Origin: Dermabacter sp.
GTDB lineage: Bacteria > Actinomycetota > Actinomycetes > Actinomycetales > Dermabacteraceae
Direction of reading: 5' to 3'
NCBI GenBank assembly: GCA_030538475.1
Contig: JAUNTX010000004.1
Coordinates: 124,001-188,000 of the forward strand
Length of the DNA stretch: 64,000 bases
Part shown: in pieces, positions 55,598 through 64,000 of the stretch
Layout: the number at the start of each line of letters is the position of its first letter
How positions within the stretch are numbered: the first letter of the stretch is position 1
Program-made: the position numbers and the translations under genes
The notes under the pieces: generated by a model
Told to the model about the DNA's origin: nothing
The model's database searches: none
The model's input: only the letters and a program-made list of their open reading frames with translations

Positions 55598-58446
55598 CGC
55601 CCCTCCTGGGAAATGGTGTTGTCTGCTGCACGAAGGAGAGTCTCAAGGTACGCGGTGCCCCATATGCCCCAGGCCTGGTCTGTCGCGTCGATCAGTGCGT
55701 CCCAGAGCCCCACATCGAACAGGGCATGGGCCGACGCATGGACCTCGGCAGTCTGAGAAGGAGAGAGCAGTTGCCTCGCTGAATGGTGGAAAGTGCCGCG
55801 TCCATAGCCGTGACTGGTTCCCACGAGCCGCGTCACCAAGTCCAGGTCCGGTGTGCCCGAGGCGTGCACCATGGCAGCGGAAAGTTGCTCGTGCCGCCAG
55901 CGCGTTGGGAGGCCGGAGTTTTGGCCGTGACGCCCAAGGAATCCAGTGCCGGGTCTGCTTTTCGCCAGGAAGAGTCCCTGTTCGGCTGCCTTCCCGCCGC
56001 GCAAGAAGACCTGAAATCGGGGTTCCATCTTCCCGTCGTCATGATGGAGCCCCGCGATCTCCAGGACGCCCGCCAGGTGTTCTCCGAGCCCAATCGCTTG
56101 AGCGAACTCGCGTGCTCGCTCACCCACGTGCGCCTGGTGATTCTCGAGCAGCACGTCGTCAGTTGGGGACAGCTGGCTGATGAGCACCTCGTCGGCCGCG
56201 GGTTCGGTGATGTGGTCAATGCAGACCCAGGCAAGGGAGCGGGGATGCGACTGCGAAGGGTTGCCCGCCGTCACCTTGAATCGGCCCAGTTCCGCCTCAG
56301 TGGGCAGTTCGTCGCGGCCCAGATGGGCCGCGAACGCCTGGCCGAAACCACGGTCGATCATGGCGCCGGCGAGCGAGGTCAATGTCAGGTCTCGCTCCTC
56401 ACGAAGTAGTTCTCCCGCCGCGTCGAGAATTGCTGCCTCCAGGACTTCGTTAGTCGCTGAGGCCCGACCGAGAGCGCCGGGGCGGCTCACGAACGTGATG
56501 AAGCGGTGGGCCCGGGAGGCGTCGGGAAGCGTCGCGGGCCGCCCGGACGCGTCACGCGGATCCAGGACTTCACCGAGAGGTTGAAGGTCATCCGTCTTCG
56601 CCGACATGAGGACCCCGTGCCGTGCAGACACAGTGTCGTCCGGCAGACACACCACGTCGCCCGCGCGGAGGCCGGAACGGTCATCAATGTCCAGCCAGGA
56701 CCATTGCCCCGCGCGATACACGAGGACCGGCGTGCTCGGAAATTTTGCTCCCCACACGCTGTTTCGCAGCAGTGCCATCACTGCCCGCACGGTAGACGGA
56801 TACGTTTCATGCGGCTGCGGCGGAACCGCCGTGACCAGTGCGAGCGCCTCCTGGCGGTCCACAGGGCGGCCCATCAGCAAATCCTCGCGGGAGTCTCGGT
56901 AGGGCAGACGCCGACCGATCACGGAGACTTCCGCCGCCTCTTCCAGGTCATCGCTCAGATAGAACCCCAGCTCCGGCTGGGTGGGGAACTGTTCAGACGT
57001 GCGCGCAAGCAGGCGCACTCGAGCATCCTCGATTTCCGTAAAGGCCAGCCGACGTGGCCTGGGCAGGGGCGGGGGACTGTCGTGAATCGCCTGGGGATTC
57101 ACCCCTTCGGGCTCCGCCGCGAGAGATTGAATCCACGCCAAGCCATCCACGAGATCGTCTTCGTGATACGGGAGGGATTGCTTCGTGGTGATGGCGGCGC
57201 CGGACGGCGGAGCAAGCACGTGCATCCAGGCAAGTTCACGCCCCCCTCGACGATTCAGCCGACCCGCCCGTTGCGCGAGCGACGTGGCGGGCGCCAGGTC
57301 CGTGATGAGCGTGCCAAAGTCCAGGTCCACGCCCACTTCGATGCTCTGAGTGGCAACGTAGACGATGGGCTCGCGTTCGCCGGTGTGAAGTCCGGACTCT
57401 CGTTCCCACACGCGTTGCGGCCCAACGATGAGTGAGACGCGTTCCCCGGCAGTCTCGCTCATCGCGCGTACCTCGTTATAGACGGCGATGGCGGATTCGA
57501 CTCGATTGAGCACAATGCCCACCGGCGTCGCGCCCTCGGTGATCGCCGCCTTTGCGAGCTCTGCGATGCCGGCAACTGCCTGAGTGCGCTCGCGAGCCGT
57601 CCCCGCACCGGGGAGCCACATGCCGCCCACGTGCATCGAGATCGGCTTCGGGCGCCGCATCCGTCGCTCCAGTTCTTCATCATTCAACGGGGCGCTCAGG
57701 TCGAGCCCGGCTACCTCGCGGTCCCCGTCGGCTCCCGTGCCCTCGACCGGTGTGGCCGTTGACTCGACCACCTGCAGTGCGGGCACAAGAGCTGCGAGGG
57801 GGGATTCCGCCGCGAGGTTTGATACCCGCCTGGCCGTGGTGAGCAGTTGCCTGCTGAGGTGGGCTTCATCCACGATCAGCACCGTGTCGAAGGCCAGGAG
57901 CCCAGCCTCACGCGGTCGGGCATTCACGGTCGCGCCATAGCCGCGGAACAGGAGCCTGCTGCCGCACATGTCGGGGGTGGCGCACACAATCTGACACGCC
58001 GCGGGGGCATTGACCCAGCCGCGTTCGGGGCTCACACCACCGCGCACCTTGGTCACCACGAGTGGCTCGGAGCCGGGAGTCAGTGTGGCAAGGGCACGGG
58101 CGACGCGGTGCGTGACGGTATCGGTACCGTCGGCAAGTGCCTGGGAGAGCATGCCACGGAGGTGATCGGCCTGGTCAGCCATGTCGTCCACGAGGGCCCG
58201 CCGTGCCACTACGTGACACAGCCTGCGCGGTACTCGCGCCGCCCCAGGGGCAGCAGAAGCTGCCACGGCGAAGACGTGGATTGCGAGGACCGACGATTTT
58301 CCGGACCCCGTGGGAGCGGTGATGGCCGACGGCCATGTGCCCGTGTCAAGAACGAATGCAGCAAGGTCCCGTTGCCACGCAAAGGGTGCCGCGCCGTCGT
58401 GACACGCGGCGAACCACTCATCAAAGTCAGCGAGGGTGAGAGTCAT
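55594..58446 (-). CDS. cas3: Cas3 helicase-nuclease with C-terminal HD domain
   Basis: 950 residues. Superfamily 2 helicase first: Walker A TAPTGSGKS (43-51), DEAH box (193-196) in LIVDEAHLSRQ, motif VI SLAQRAGRLNRRG. The HD nuclease domain is at the C-terminus, with HHDDGK (801-806), RHEQLS and GTSHGYGRG. Most Cas3 proteins have HD at the N-terminus; the reversed order is a known mark of type I-G. It unwinds and degrades target DNA. Overlaps csb2 and csb3 by 4 nt each. Confidence 0.95.
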   Translation of the reverse strand: MTLTLADFDEWFAACHDGAAPFAWQRDLAAFVLDTGTWPSAITAPTGSGKSSVLAIHVFAVAASAAPGAARVPRRLCHVVARRALVDDMADQADHLRGMLSQALADGTDTVTHRVARALATLTPGSEPLVVTKVRGGVSPERGWVNAPAACQIVCATPDMCGSRLLFRGYGATVNARPREAGLLAFDTVLIVDEAHLSRQLLTTARRVSNLAAESPLAALVPALQVVESTATPVEGTGADGDREVAGLDLSAPLNDEELERRMRRPKPISMHVGGMWLPGAGTARERTQAVAGIAELAKAAITEGATPVGIVLNRVESAIAVYNEVRAMSETAGERVSLIVGPQRVWERESGLHTGEREPIVYVATQSIEVGVDLDFGTLITDLAPATSLAQRAGRLNRRGGRELAWMHVLAPPSGAAITTKQSLPYHEDDLVDGLAWIQSLAAEPEGVNPQAIHDSPPPLPRPRRLAFTEIEDARVRLLARTSEQFPTQPELGFYLSDDLEEAAEVSVIGRRLPYRDSREDLLMGRPVDRQEALALVTAVPPQPHETYPSTVRAVMALLRNSVWGAKFPSTPVLVYRAGQWSWLDIDDRSGLRAGDVVCLPDDTVSARHGVLMSAKTDDLQPLGEVLDPRDASGRPATLPDASRAHRFITFVSRPGALGRASATNEVLEAAILDAAGELLREERDLTLTSLAGAMIDRGFGQAFAAHLGRDELPTEAELGRFKVTAGNPSQSHPRSLAWVCIDHITEPAADEVLISQLSPTDDVLLENHQAHVGERAREFAQAIGLGEHLAGVLEIAGLHHDDGKMEPRFQVFLRGGKAAEQGLFLAKSRPGTGFLGRHGQNSGLPTRWRHEQLSAAMVHASGTPDLDLVTRLVGTSHGYGRGTFHHSARQLLSPSQTAEVHASAHALFDVGLWDALIDATDQAWGIWGTAYLETLLRAADNTISQEGR

Positions 58447-60035
58447 GATTCCTCCGGCCGGGTGGGGATGGGGCGGTCAACGGGCAGAAGGAGGCCGCAG
58501 CCGAGGTGGCGGGACTGCCCAAGGGCCACAATGGCGCGATCTGGCACGAGAGTGCCGAGGTCCAGTTCGGCCCTGAAAGGGTGGGGCGGGAGGGCACGAC
58601 CGCGACCTTTGCCGGGTGGGCCCGACCTACTGCCGGAACGGTGAACGAATGATCTGGGGCTGAAGCTGCGCAGGCCACGGCATCGAAATCCCAGGCCGAG
58701 TTCTTCGGCAGCTGCCCAGCGTTCCTGGGGGCGTGGCGCGTATAGCTCCGGGTGGATCTCCCGAAATACGTTTCCAAGCGACCACGCGGCCGCGACGTCC
58801 AGGTCGCTGACCCCATCGACAACGCCCGATATATGGCGTTCAGCCACCATCGCGGGAGAAGCCTCCCATGTCCGGTACGTTGCTTCCGGGACGGGCCGCC
58901 AGAACGCCTGACCGTCGAAAATCTCCATCTCCTCGGGTGCGAGGCGAAGCTGGTGATCTCGCGTGACTACTCGCTCAATGGAGGCGAGTGCCCCGGCGGC
59001 CTGCCCCAAATCGTCGGCAGTGGATTCCAACGGGATCATCACGAGCATCCTGTCCCGGCCATCCGTGAACGGGGCCGCCTCCACGTCGCCCGGCAAGAGA
59101 TGGATGGCCAGGCGATTGGCAGGCTGCTCCACCCCGGGCAAGTACGTGCCCGTGATGAGTGGAGAGGCGTCGGGCCCAAGCTTGCTCACGATGGCGCGGT
59201 GCATGGCCACGCAGACGGAAACCATGTGCTCGTCGGGGATGCTCTCGCTACCGGAGATGATCGGAAGGGCGAGGACCATGCTCCACGGCACGTCATGCAC
59301 GGGGGGATCAACAGGCTTGTAGATGGCCGACTGAAGTCTGGTCCGCGGCGGTGAGATCGCGTGCGGGCGGGCGCTCGTACCGTGCTTGTCGCTGGCGACT
59401 GATGGCAGCTTGGCGGTTCCCGCCACTCGCGTGTGCGCTTCGTCGAGTTCGGCGAGCCTACCGGGAGCGGGGACGCTTTCGCGGATCGCTCCGGCGGGAG
59501 GCCGAAGTCCGGACGAGGTATCACGCAGGTGCGTGGGCGGTGTCGTGGTCGATGATTCGCAGTGCATCAGTACCGGCGACGATGCTTCGCCGAGGTAGGG
59601 AATGTCGGCGCAGAGGATATCGATGGTCTCGACAATCTCCGGCGCTGGCTCGTCCCGCCACATCCACTTGATCGGACCACCGACGGCTGTTCCATCGCTC
59701 ATGTCTTTGCCGATCACCTTGTAATTGGTTGCCTTCCCCTCCTTGAGGAAGACGCCTTCGGCGCGATAGGCGATGAGGCGCCGACCAGGCGCGATCGGTT
59801 CCACACGGGGGAGGACCAGCCCGTCCGGCGGGTTTTCCTCCAGCCACGTCAATGCGGCGAGAGATGCTGGGGCATATGGATCGGCGGGGTTGCCTGTCGC
59901 TGTGCTCCCCTTGGCCGCGGCCTGGACGAGGGCGGAATACGCTCGACCAAAGGTGGGGATGCGCTCAGGCAGGCCCGATGGGCTATGGCCCGTATAGACC
60001 CCGAGGGGGTAGGAGGCGCTGATCGCCATGGTCAT
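58443..60035 (-). CDS. csb2: Csb2, Cas5-Cas6 fusion of the type I-G complex
   Basis: 530 residues. The N-terminal RAMP (Cas5-like) begins MAISASYPLGVYTGHSP; the C-terminal part carries a glycine-rich loop, LGQSRHLGCGLLLPV, as in Cas6 enzymes that cut repeat RNA. The protein should process pre-crRNA and hold the 5' handle. The middle contains proline-rich low-complexity segments. It starts 6 nt after the csb1 stop. Confidence 0.88.
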   Translation of the reverse strand: MTMAISASYPLGVYTGHSPSGLPERIPTFGRAYSALVQAAAKGSTATGNPADPYAPASLAALTWLEENPPDGLVLPRVEPIAPGRRLIAYRAEGVFLKEGKATNYKVIGKDMSDGTAVGGPIKWMWRDEPAPEIVETIDILCADIPYLGEASSPVLMHCESSTTTPPTHLRDTSSGLRPPAGAIRESVPAPGRLAELDEAHTRVAGTAKLPSVASDKHGTSARPHAISPPRTRLQSAIYKPVDPPVHDVPWSMVLALPIISGSESIPDEHMVSVCVAMHRAIVSKLGPDASPLITGTYLPGVEQPANRLAIHLLPGDVEAAPFTDGRDRMLVMIPLESTADDLGQAAGALASIERVVTRDHQLRLAPEEMEIFDGQAFWRPVPEATYRTWEASPAMVAERHISGVVDGVSDLDVAAAWSLGNVFREIHPELYAPRPQERWAAAEELGLGFRCRGLRSFSPRSFVHRSGSRSGPPGKGRGRALPPHPFRAELDLGTLVPDRAIVALGQSRHLGCGLLLPVDRPIPTRPEES

Positions 60036-60041
60036 TGCGGA

Positions 60042-61286
60042 TCACTCATCCGCTTCGTCGGCTGAGGCGGCACTGAGAATGCTCTGGTTGCCCAGGACTT
60101 CCAGCACCTGCCCGGACCAGTCGATGCCGGCCACCTCGCGGGCGTGGGTGAGCGCCTCGGTGAACAGTGCCAGCGCGGAGTCTTCATCCAGCGGTTCGAG
60201 TTCTTCGGAACGGCCCTGGCGCAGGTCCAAAGTCATCGTGGACGGTCCGGCTTCCACGAGTTCGCAGTTGGCGCGAATATACAGTTCCTGATCGGACAGG
60301 GTCATGGCCAGGAGGCCGTAGGCCGCCAAGAGGGCGCGGCATGCGGCATCCGCTTCGGCGTTGCCGCCGAAGCGGAGCTGACGCAGTGCGGCGAAACTGA
60401 GCACGCGGCGGCGAGTAATGGAGGAGCAGGCCACGCCTCCGAGGCCCTCCAGCGAGGGGGGAATGTGTCCGAAGCCGAGGGTAGACATCGATGATCCCTT
60501 GGCCCCGCCCTTCTTCGCTTCGCCCAGGATTTTTTCCTGAAGCTTCGGGCTCAGGTCGTCTTTCTGATCCTCGACAAGAGCTTTCACGGTCTTTTCGTCC
60601 AAGCGAATGCTCGCTGCCACGGGGTCCACGCGAGCGCCGTGGCGACGGTTTGTCGAATTATTCGGATCATTGTCCTGATCTGCGACAACACCAACGATCT
60701 CACCCGTAATTGCGGTGGTGTAGCGGGCCTGGTGCGACTTGCGGGTGGAGTCCCAAGCGCCGTAAAGAAGCGACGTGGGTGCGGCCTCGATGAGCGCCCT
60801 GGCGTTCCCGGGATTGGCGTTGCGTAGCGCGCGGTACTCGTCCGTTGCGGTGATGGGCGTGCCGCCCACCGATCCTGCGCGGATGTGTGCATCGAATGCG
60901 CGGTGGGGGAGTTCCAGGTCGCTGACCTTCATGCCGTCGTATGTCACGAGGATCGTGGGCACGCGGAGCAAGGCCAGGCCGATGGGGCTGTCCTGGTCAA
61001 GGCGGGCAGACAGTACAGCGGCTTCGTCAGCGTTGGAGACACCCTGCTTCGACTTGATCAGAACCGTCCACTTCGCCACAAACTCATTGAGCTCGGGGTC
61101 AAATTCAAGGCGGCGTTCGAACGCGTAGGCCGGCCCATTGCGATCGGTGACGCGTGCAGGCGCGATGAGAGCGCCGGGGCCGCCAGCCGGGGCGAGCGGC
61201 GTGGTGACACTCAGGGCGGATCCGCCGCCAGCCTTACAGGCGGCCAGGAGCTTCGTGAAGGTGAGCGGGGTTGTGGTGGTGGACAT
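60042..61286 (-). CDS. csb1: Csb1, Cas7-like backbone subunit of the type I-G complex
   Basis: 414 residues of the GSU0053/Csb1 (Cas7g) family. It begins MSTTTTPLTFTKLLAACKAGGG; family features include YDGMKVSDLELPHRAFDAHIR and ALIEAAPTSLLYGAWDSTRK. Multiple copies coat the crRNA spacer. AAAGGAG lies 8 nt before the ATG. It is the first of six tightly packed cas genes on one transcript. The 281-bp region upstream contains two large inverted repeats. Confidence 0.92.
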   Translation of the reverse strand: MSTTTTPLTFTKLLAACKAGGGSALSVTTPLAPAGGPGALIAPARVTDRNGPAYAFERRLEFDPELNEFVAKWTVLIKSKQGVSNADEAAVLSARLDQDSPIGLALLRVPTILVTYDGMKVSDLELPHRAFDAHIRAGSVGGTPITATDEYRALRNANPGNARALIEAAPTSLLYGAWDSTRKSHQARYTTAITGEIVGVVADQDNDPNNSTNRRHGARVDPVAASIRLDEKTVKALVEDQKDDLSPKLQEKILGEAKKGGAKGSSMSTLGFGHIPPSLEGLGGVACSSITRRRVLSFAALRQLRFGGNAEADAACRALLAAYGLLAMTLSDQELYIRANCELVEAGPSTMTLDLRQGRSEELEPLDEDSALALFTEALTHAREVAGIDWSGQVLEVLGNQSILSAASADEADE

Positions 61287-61340
61287 GAGGGGTCTCCTTT
61301 AAGTAGGTACTGCGATGGATGTAGTTGACGTGCGGTCGGT

Positions 61341-61420
61341 CAGGTGGTGGGTGAGTAGGCTCCTAACCGCCCACCACCTGCGTATATATGCGTAGATTTC
61401 ACAATTGATGCCTACGCAGG
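61341..61420 (-). promoter_or_regulatory. Nested inverted repeats upstream of csb1
   Basis: CAGGTGGTGGG (61341-61351) and CCCACCACCTG (61370-61380) form a perfect 11-bp stem with an 18-nt loop, inside the probable 5' leader of csb1. Overlapping it, CCTGCGTA (61377-61384) and TACGCAGG (61413-61420) form a second dyad; TGCGTA occurs again at 61389-61394. An AT-rich TATATA lies between. The first may be an RNA hairpin, the second an operator for an unknown regulator. Confidence 0.6.
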
Positions 61421-61567
61421 TTCTTGGAGAGCCTCAATGGCTGCTCCTCTGATGCTCGGAGCTGTGCGAGTCTGGTGGTTGAAGCTGACGCAGGAGGGTG
61501 GCTTGCTTCGAGCCTGACTCCGGGAGGGCTTTTCTGACGGTAGTTAGCCGTAAGAAGGCCTGTAGTG

Positions 61568-61801
61568 TCACGGCGCTCTTTTGAAACGCCGAGAACGTAT
61601 TATCGTCCAGCCTATCCCGGTAAAGCCGATTTTGCTGGTAGCTTCTGCGTTATAGAGGGCGGCTTCGTCACAGCTCGCCAGTCGCCGCAGATGAGCTTGG
61701 TAGTAAATGCTCGGGTCGTCATAGGTGAGGTCGAGATATTCCCAGGCCCGCCAGGCCCGGTTGGAGCGAGGTGCTTTGTTGGGCGGCGGCTTGTCCTCCA
61801 T
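61568..61801 (-). CDS. Small unknown protein (77 aa) upstream of the cas operon
   Basis: The chain starts MEDKPPPNKAPRSNRAWRAW and continues with EYLDLTYDDPSIYYQAHLRR and NAEATSKIGFTGIGWTIIRS; it is basic at both ends with an acidic aromatic centre. The ATG at 61801 has AGGAGAAGAG 6-7 nt upstream; an earlier in-frame ATG at 61870 would lie before the probable transcription start. No family is recognised. It is on the same strand as the cas genes, 281 bp upstream. It could be a small regulator, anti-CRISPR-like, or unrelated. Confidence 0.55.
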   Translation of the reverse strand: MEDKPPPNKAPRSNRAWRAWEYLDLTYDDPSIYYQAHLRRLASCDEAALYNAEATSKIGFTGIGWTIIRSRRFKRAP

Positions 61802-61868
61802 GGGCGTCTCTTCTCCTGCGTGAGTGGCGATGGTGTGCCACCTCGGCCTGCGATCGGTGGTAGTGTCC

Positions 61869-61898
61869 ACCTTAGGTTGATGTCAGAGACAATGTCAA
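61869..61898 (-). promoter_or_regulatory. Strong sigma-70-type promoter with dyad, upstream of the 77-aa gene
   Basis: On the minus strand TTGACA (61898-61893) and TAAGGT (61874-61869) are 18 nt apart. A broken dyad, GGTTGATGTC with GACA and TCAACC (61875-61900), covers the -35 and the spacer, and ATGTCA is repeated directly 12 bp apart. This is the best consensus promoter near the cas locus and looks regulated. Confidence 0.72.
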
Positions 61899-61901
61899 CC
61901 C

Positions 61902-62408
61902 CTTGCACCAATCCCTAGCAAGTACGTAGTAAGGCTGTCCGGCTATGACATACTCTGGGGCGTCAAAGGTTGGCTTCGTTCAGGCTCGCGGGACAAGATC
62001 TGCGTGACCTCAGTCAGCTGTTCACTCCTTCTCTTCCGAGGGCGTGCTTCGTTGAGGATATGTGCTTGCTAGGGACTGCAAGTGCCCCCTCACCTCCAGC
62101 GGGCCGTGAGGCCCGCTGCTTCGTTCCTCGCGGGCGGGCCGGGCGGTTGATGTCAGGCCCGCCCGCGATCTTGTGTTTGAGGGTGGTGCTTGCCCGGCTA
62201 TCTCCGAGGCGCGCTAAGCCACTGTTGGAAACCGCCCGGGCCCCGGCCCCACTCTCGCCACACCCACCCCCACTCTTACCCCGCCCCACCAACCCCCACC
62301 CAAAGTTACCGACCACCTCGCTTGCCCCGCCCGTCGGCCCCTATAGTGCCCGATATTGAACCTGCGGAACCCCTTCGTGGGAGTCGTGTTCGGTGTTACT
62401 GTGCTGCC
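61902..62408. other. Non-coding stretch right of the CRISPR locus
   Basis: About 500 bp without a supported gene. It holds a perfect 8-bp hairpin, AGCGGGCC (62098-62105) and GGCCCGCT (62110-62117) with GTGA loop. It also holds a cytosine-rich tract (about 62240-62330). No mobile-element end or repeat pair was seen. Confidence 0.5.
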
Positions 62409-63233
62409 ATGACTGATGAGCAGTGGACCTTGGTGACGTGGATGTTGGTCGGCCTGGGCGTGTGGTGTGTTCTGGTGTTCGGTGGTGCGTTCTTGGTGCG
62501 TCGGCGGTGGTCGCGTCGGCAGCAGGAGGGGCCGGGGGCGCGGTCGATTCCGGCGCCGGTGGATCCGTGGCGTCGTTTTACGGGGTCGCTCGCGGCTGTG
62601 TATGGGCGTGTGGAGTGGGTGCGGACGCGGGGTGTGCGCCGCCGGTATTCGGAGGATCAGGTGCTGTATGGGTATGGCTCTGCCCAGGTGGTGCAGCGAC
62701 TGCTGGGGGAGTTGAAGCGTGATTGGGGGGTGAGGAAGCCTGCGCAAGCGGCCGCGGCGGTGGCGGTGGCGCCGAACATGGTGGAGGTGAGTGCGGCGCG
62801 GGTGGCGTATGCGAGGGGCGAGAGCGCCGAGGGGCTTGAGGCGCGGCTCGATGCCGTGGGCGCGCCGGAGTATGCGCGCGATGGCGTGGTCGAGGAGCTG
62901 CGGGCGCTTCGAGAGGATGGGGCTTCGTCGTTCGATGCCCGTGCGCTCGTGGGGCCGTTGGCGTTCGACGTGGCGCGCTATAGCAATCTGGTGCGCATGA
63001 CCGCGTGTGCGGGGCTCGTGACGGAGGGGCAGGCGCACGAGGCGTCGGATCGGCTCGGCGTCGCGGCCGTGGCCGCGTTTGGGAGCTGGGACGCGTTCGC
63101 TGAGGCGTATCCCGACGGACTTGCGGCCTTCACCCGCAGCGGTAATAGGCCGTATCGGAAGGCGCTGGACTGGCTGCGCACGGAGGGCAAGAGTCCGTGG
63201 GTGCGCTTCGGATGGCCCGCCGCGGGACGGTAG
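62409..63233 (+). CDS. DUF1266-domain membrane-anchored protein
   Basis: 274 residues. One N-terminal membrane helix (TLVTWMLVGLGVWCVLVFGG) is followed by an Arg-rich stop-transfer and a cytoplasmic part. The C-terminal half shows the DUF1266 pattern: FDVARYSNLVRMTACAGLVT, GQAHEASDRLG, FGSWDAFAEAYPDGLAAF. The function of the family is unknown. The ATG at 62409 is chosen because the conserved chain begins there; no strong Shine-Dalgarno is seen. A clear terminator follows. Confidence 0.8.
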   Translation: MTDEQWTLVTWMLVGLGVWCVLVFGGAFLVRRRWSRRQQEGPGARSIPAPVDPWRRFTGSLAAVYGRVEWVRTRGVRRRYSEDQVLYGYGSAQVVQRLLGELKRDWGVRKPAQAAAAVAVAPNMVEVSAARVAYARGESAEGLEARLDAVGAPEYARDGVVEELRALREDGASSFDARALVGPLAFDVARYSNLVRMTACAGLVTEGQAHEASDRLGVAAVAAFGSWDAFAEAYPDGLAAFTRSGNRPYRKALDWLRTEGKSPWVRFGWPAAGR

Positions 63234-63273
63234 GAACAGTCCGCCTCCGGTCGGAAAAACGGGGGAAGAAAGC

Positions 63274-63303
63274 AAGGGGAGGAGCCAGCGGCTCCTCCCC
63301 TTT
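63274..63303 (+). terminator. Rho-independent terminator
   Basis: AAGGGGAGGAGCC (63274-63286) pairs with GGCTCCTCCCCTT (63290-63302) around a 3-nt loop, ending in TTT. Confidence 0.9.
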
Positions 63304-63649
63304 ATCGTGCCCGGGAGCCCGTCGCGACACCGAGCCAGCCTGCCCCGGTGCGCCAGGTCACGCGGGATAGCCCCAAGGGCAGGTAAACGCGGACCCCCGT
63401 TGGGTCAACGCTGGTCGGGCGGTGGCGGATTTCCCCGTGCCGCACGGGTCGGATTGGGTAAAACTCCCTCACCGGCCTTCCCAAGTCCATCGATCTGGGC
63501 CCGGGCGGCTCCTACGGTTGATAGCACGAGGTCGCGGTGGGCTCGCTTCGCTCCGAAGCACTCCGGCCCGCGTTTCCTCGAGGGAAGCACTGCACGAACT
63601 GCTCATACACACGCATACGCATGACTGACGATTAGGGACCAGCACACTC
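63304..63649. other. Upstream region of the secreted-protein gene
   Basis: About 345 bp without a supported gene. I looked for a ydaO/c-di-AMP riboswitch, which often precedes cell-wall hydrolase genes in actinobacteria, and did not find its GGGGAACC core. A minus-strand open frame (63302-63490) has no ribosome-binding site. Confidence 0.4.
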
Positions 63650-64000
63650 ATGGCACGACACAACACGCACCGCGCCCAGGGCTCCGCTCTTTCCACCATG
63701 ACCATTCGCCCCGTGGGCAAGACCGCGTTCGGTATGGCGCTCGCGGGCGCTGCTGTTTTCGGCACGATGTCGGGCGCGAACGCTGCCCCGTCGGAGTCGG
63801 ACACCACGAACACCACGGCGACCATTCCTGTGGCAGCCGTCAACGCGGCAACGACCGAGGCCGCTCAGACCACCCAGCAGTTCGATCTGGTGTCGCTGGT
63901 GGCCGCGCTGAACGAGGTCACGGCTGCCGAGGGTGGCCCGGTGGCCACCCTGCAGGAGAAGCTCAACGCGAAGGGCGCGTCGCTCGAGGTGGATGGCCGG
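63650..64000 (+). CDS. Secreted protein, N-terminal part, cut by window end
   Basis: 117 codons are visible. A basic N-terminus with about 24 residues (MARHNTHRAQGSALSTMTIR) precedes a hydrophobic signal core FGMALAGAAVFGTMSG and a cleavage site after ANA. The mature start is Ser/Thr/Ala-rich, then QFDLVSLVAALNEVTAAEGG. This layout resembles actinobacterial cell-wall hydrolases (NlpC/P60 or resuscitation-factor types), but the catalytic domain is not in the window. AGGGACC lies about 13 nt before the ATG. Confidence 0.65.
   Translation, partial: MARHNTHRAQGSALSTMTIRPVGKTAFGMALAGAAVFGTMSGANAAPSESDTTNTTATIPVAAVNAATTEAAQTTQQFDLVSLVAALNEVTAAEGGPVATLQEKLNAKGASLEVDGR

Noticed and set aside
63302-63490. 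62-codon minus-strand frame with the motif VYLPLGLSRVTWRTGAGWLG
   Set aside because: The sequence is somewhat protein-like, but there is no ribosome-binding site and it starts inside the leader of the next gene. I could not support it.
63304-63649. Possible c-di-AMP (ydaO) riboswitch before the secreted-protein gene
   Set aside because: The conserved GGGGAACC core and the flanking stems are not there.

Overview
The window is from a high-G+C actinobacterium. The evidence is the codon use, the class Ib NrdHIEF reductase, a DUF1266 protein, Tat-type lipoprotein binding proteins, TANNNT-type promoters, and guanidine-III, DnaA-box and NrdR-box sequences of actinobacterial style. An Actinomycetaceae- or Dermabacter-like commensal would fit the sugar and sialic-acid genes, but the sequence alone does not fix the genus. 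Most of the window looks like core chromosome. Three stretches look acquired or remodelled: about 30.85-31.8 kb, 33.7-43.2 kb and 50.1-62.4 kb.

Layout. 0-7.4 kb: end of a TAP-type alpha/beta hydrolase, tRNA-Thr(CGU), a Fur-family regulator with a clade-3 catalase, a small zincin, PlsC with a universal stress protein, and a Gfo/Idh/MocA oxidoreductase. 7.5-10.7 kb: nrdHIE behind a dense regulatory region with five DnaA-box-like 9-mers and two NrdR boxes; nrdF lies separately at 28.9 kb. 11.7-16.9 kb: a glucitol (sorbitol) PTS operon, srlD-PRD regulator-gutM-srlA-srlE-srlB. 17-26 kb: a Bcr/CflA exporter and, convergent to it, a LacI-controlled beta-galactoside operon (lacI-SBP-permease-permease-lacZ). 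26-30.6 kb: a GltS-like transporter, a patatin-like lipase, nrdF and a GlsB-type membrane protein. 30.8-33.7 kb: tRNA-Lys(UUU), a frameshifted pseudogene, a guanidine-III riboswitch with a pair of SMR exporters, a DyP peroxidase and a GH31 gene fragment. 33.8-43.1 kb: an eight-gene operon with lower G+C (Dpp/Opp-type importer, an uncharacterised five-bladed-propeller protein, a GntR/FCD regulator and a sialidase without a signal peptide). 43.2-50.1 kb: a GH31 glycosidase with its own ABC importer and a divergent LacI regulator. 50.5-61.9 kb: a type I-G (formerly I-U) CRISPR-Cas locus with an array of 27 repeats, cas2, a cas4-cas1 fusion, csb3, cas3 (HD domain at the C-terminus), csb2 and csb1. 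Upstream of csb1 is a small unknown gene with a strong, dyad-containing promoter. 62.4-64 kb: a DUF1266 protein and the start of a secreted protein.

How the genes work together. The window is rich in glycan use: beta-galactosides, an alpha-glycoside, sorbitol and sialo-oligosaccharides. The two MalFG-type importers have no ATPase of their own and probably share an MsmK-like ATPase encoded elsewhere. The sialidase operon seems to import intact oligosaccharides and remove sialic acid inside the cell. It lies between two imperfect direct repeats of the 3' end of the GH31 gene, which suggests that it was inserted or rearranged there. The CRISPR locus has an intact gene set and a large array, with a clear young end beside cas2 and a decayed end beside the GH31 regulator gene.
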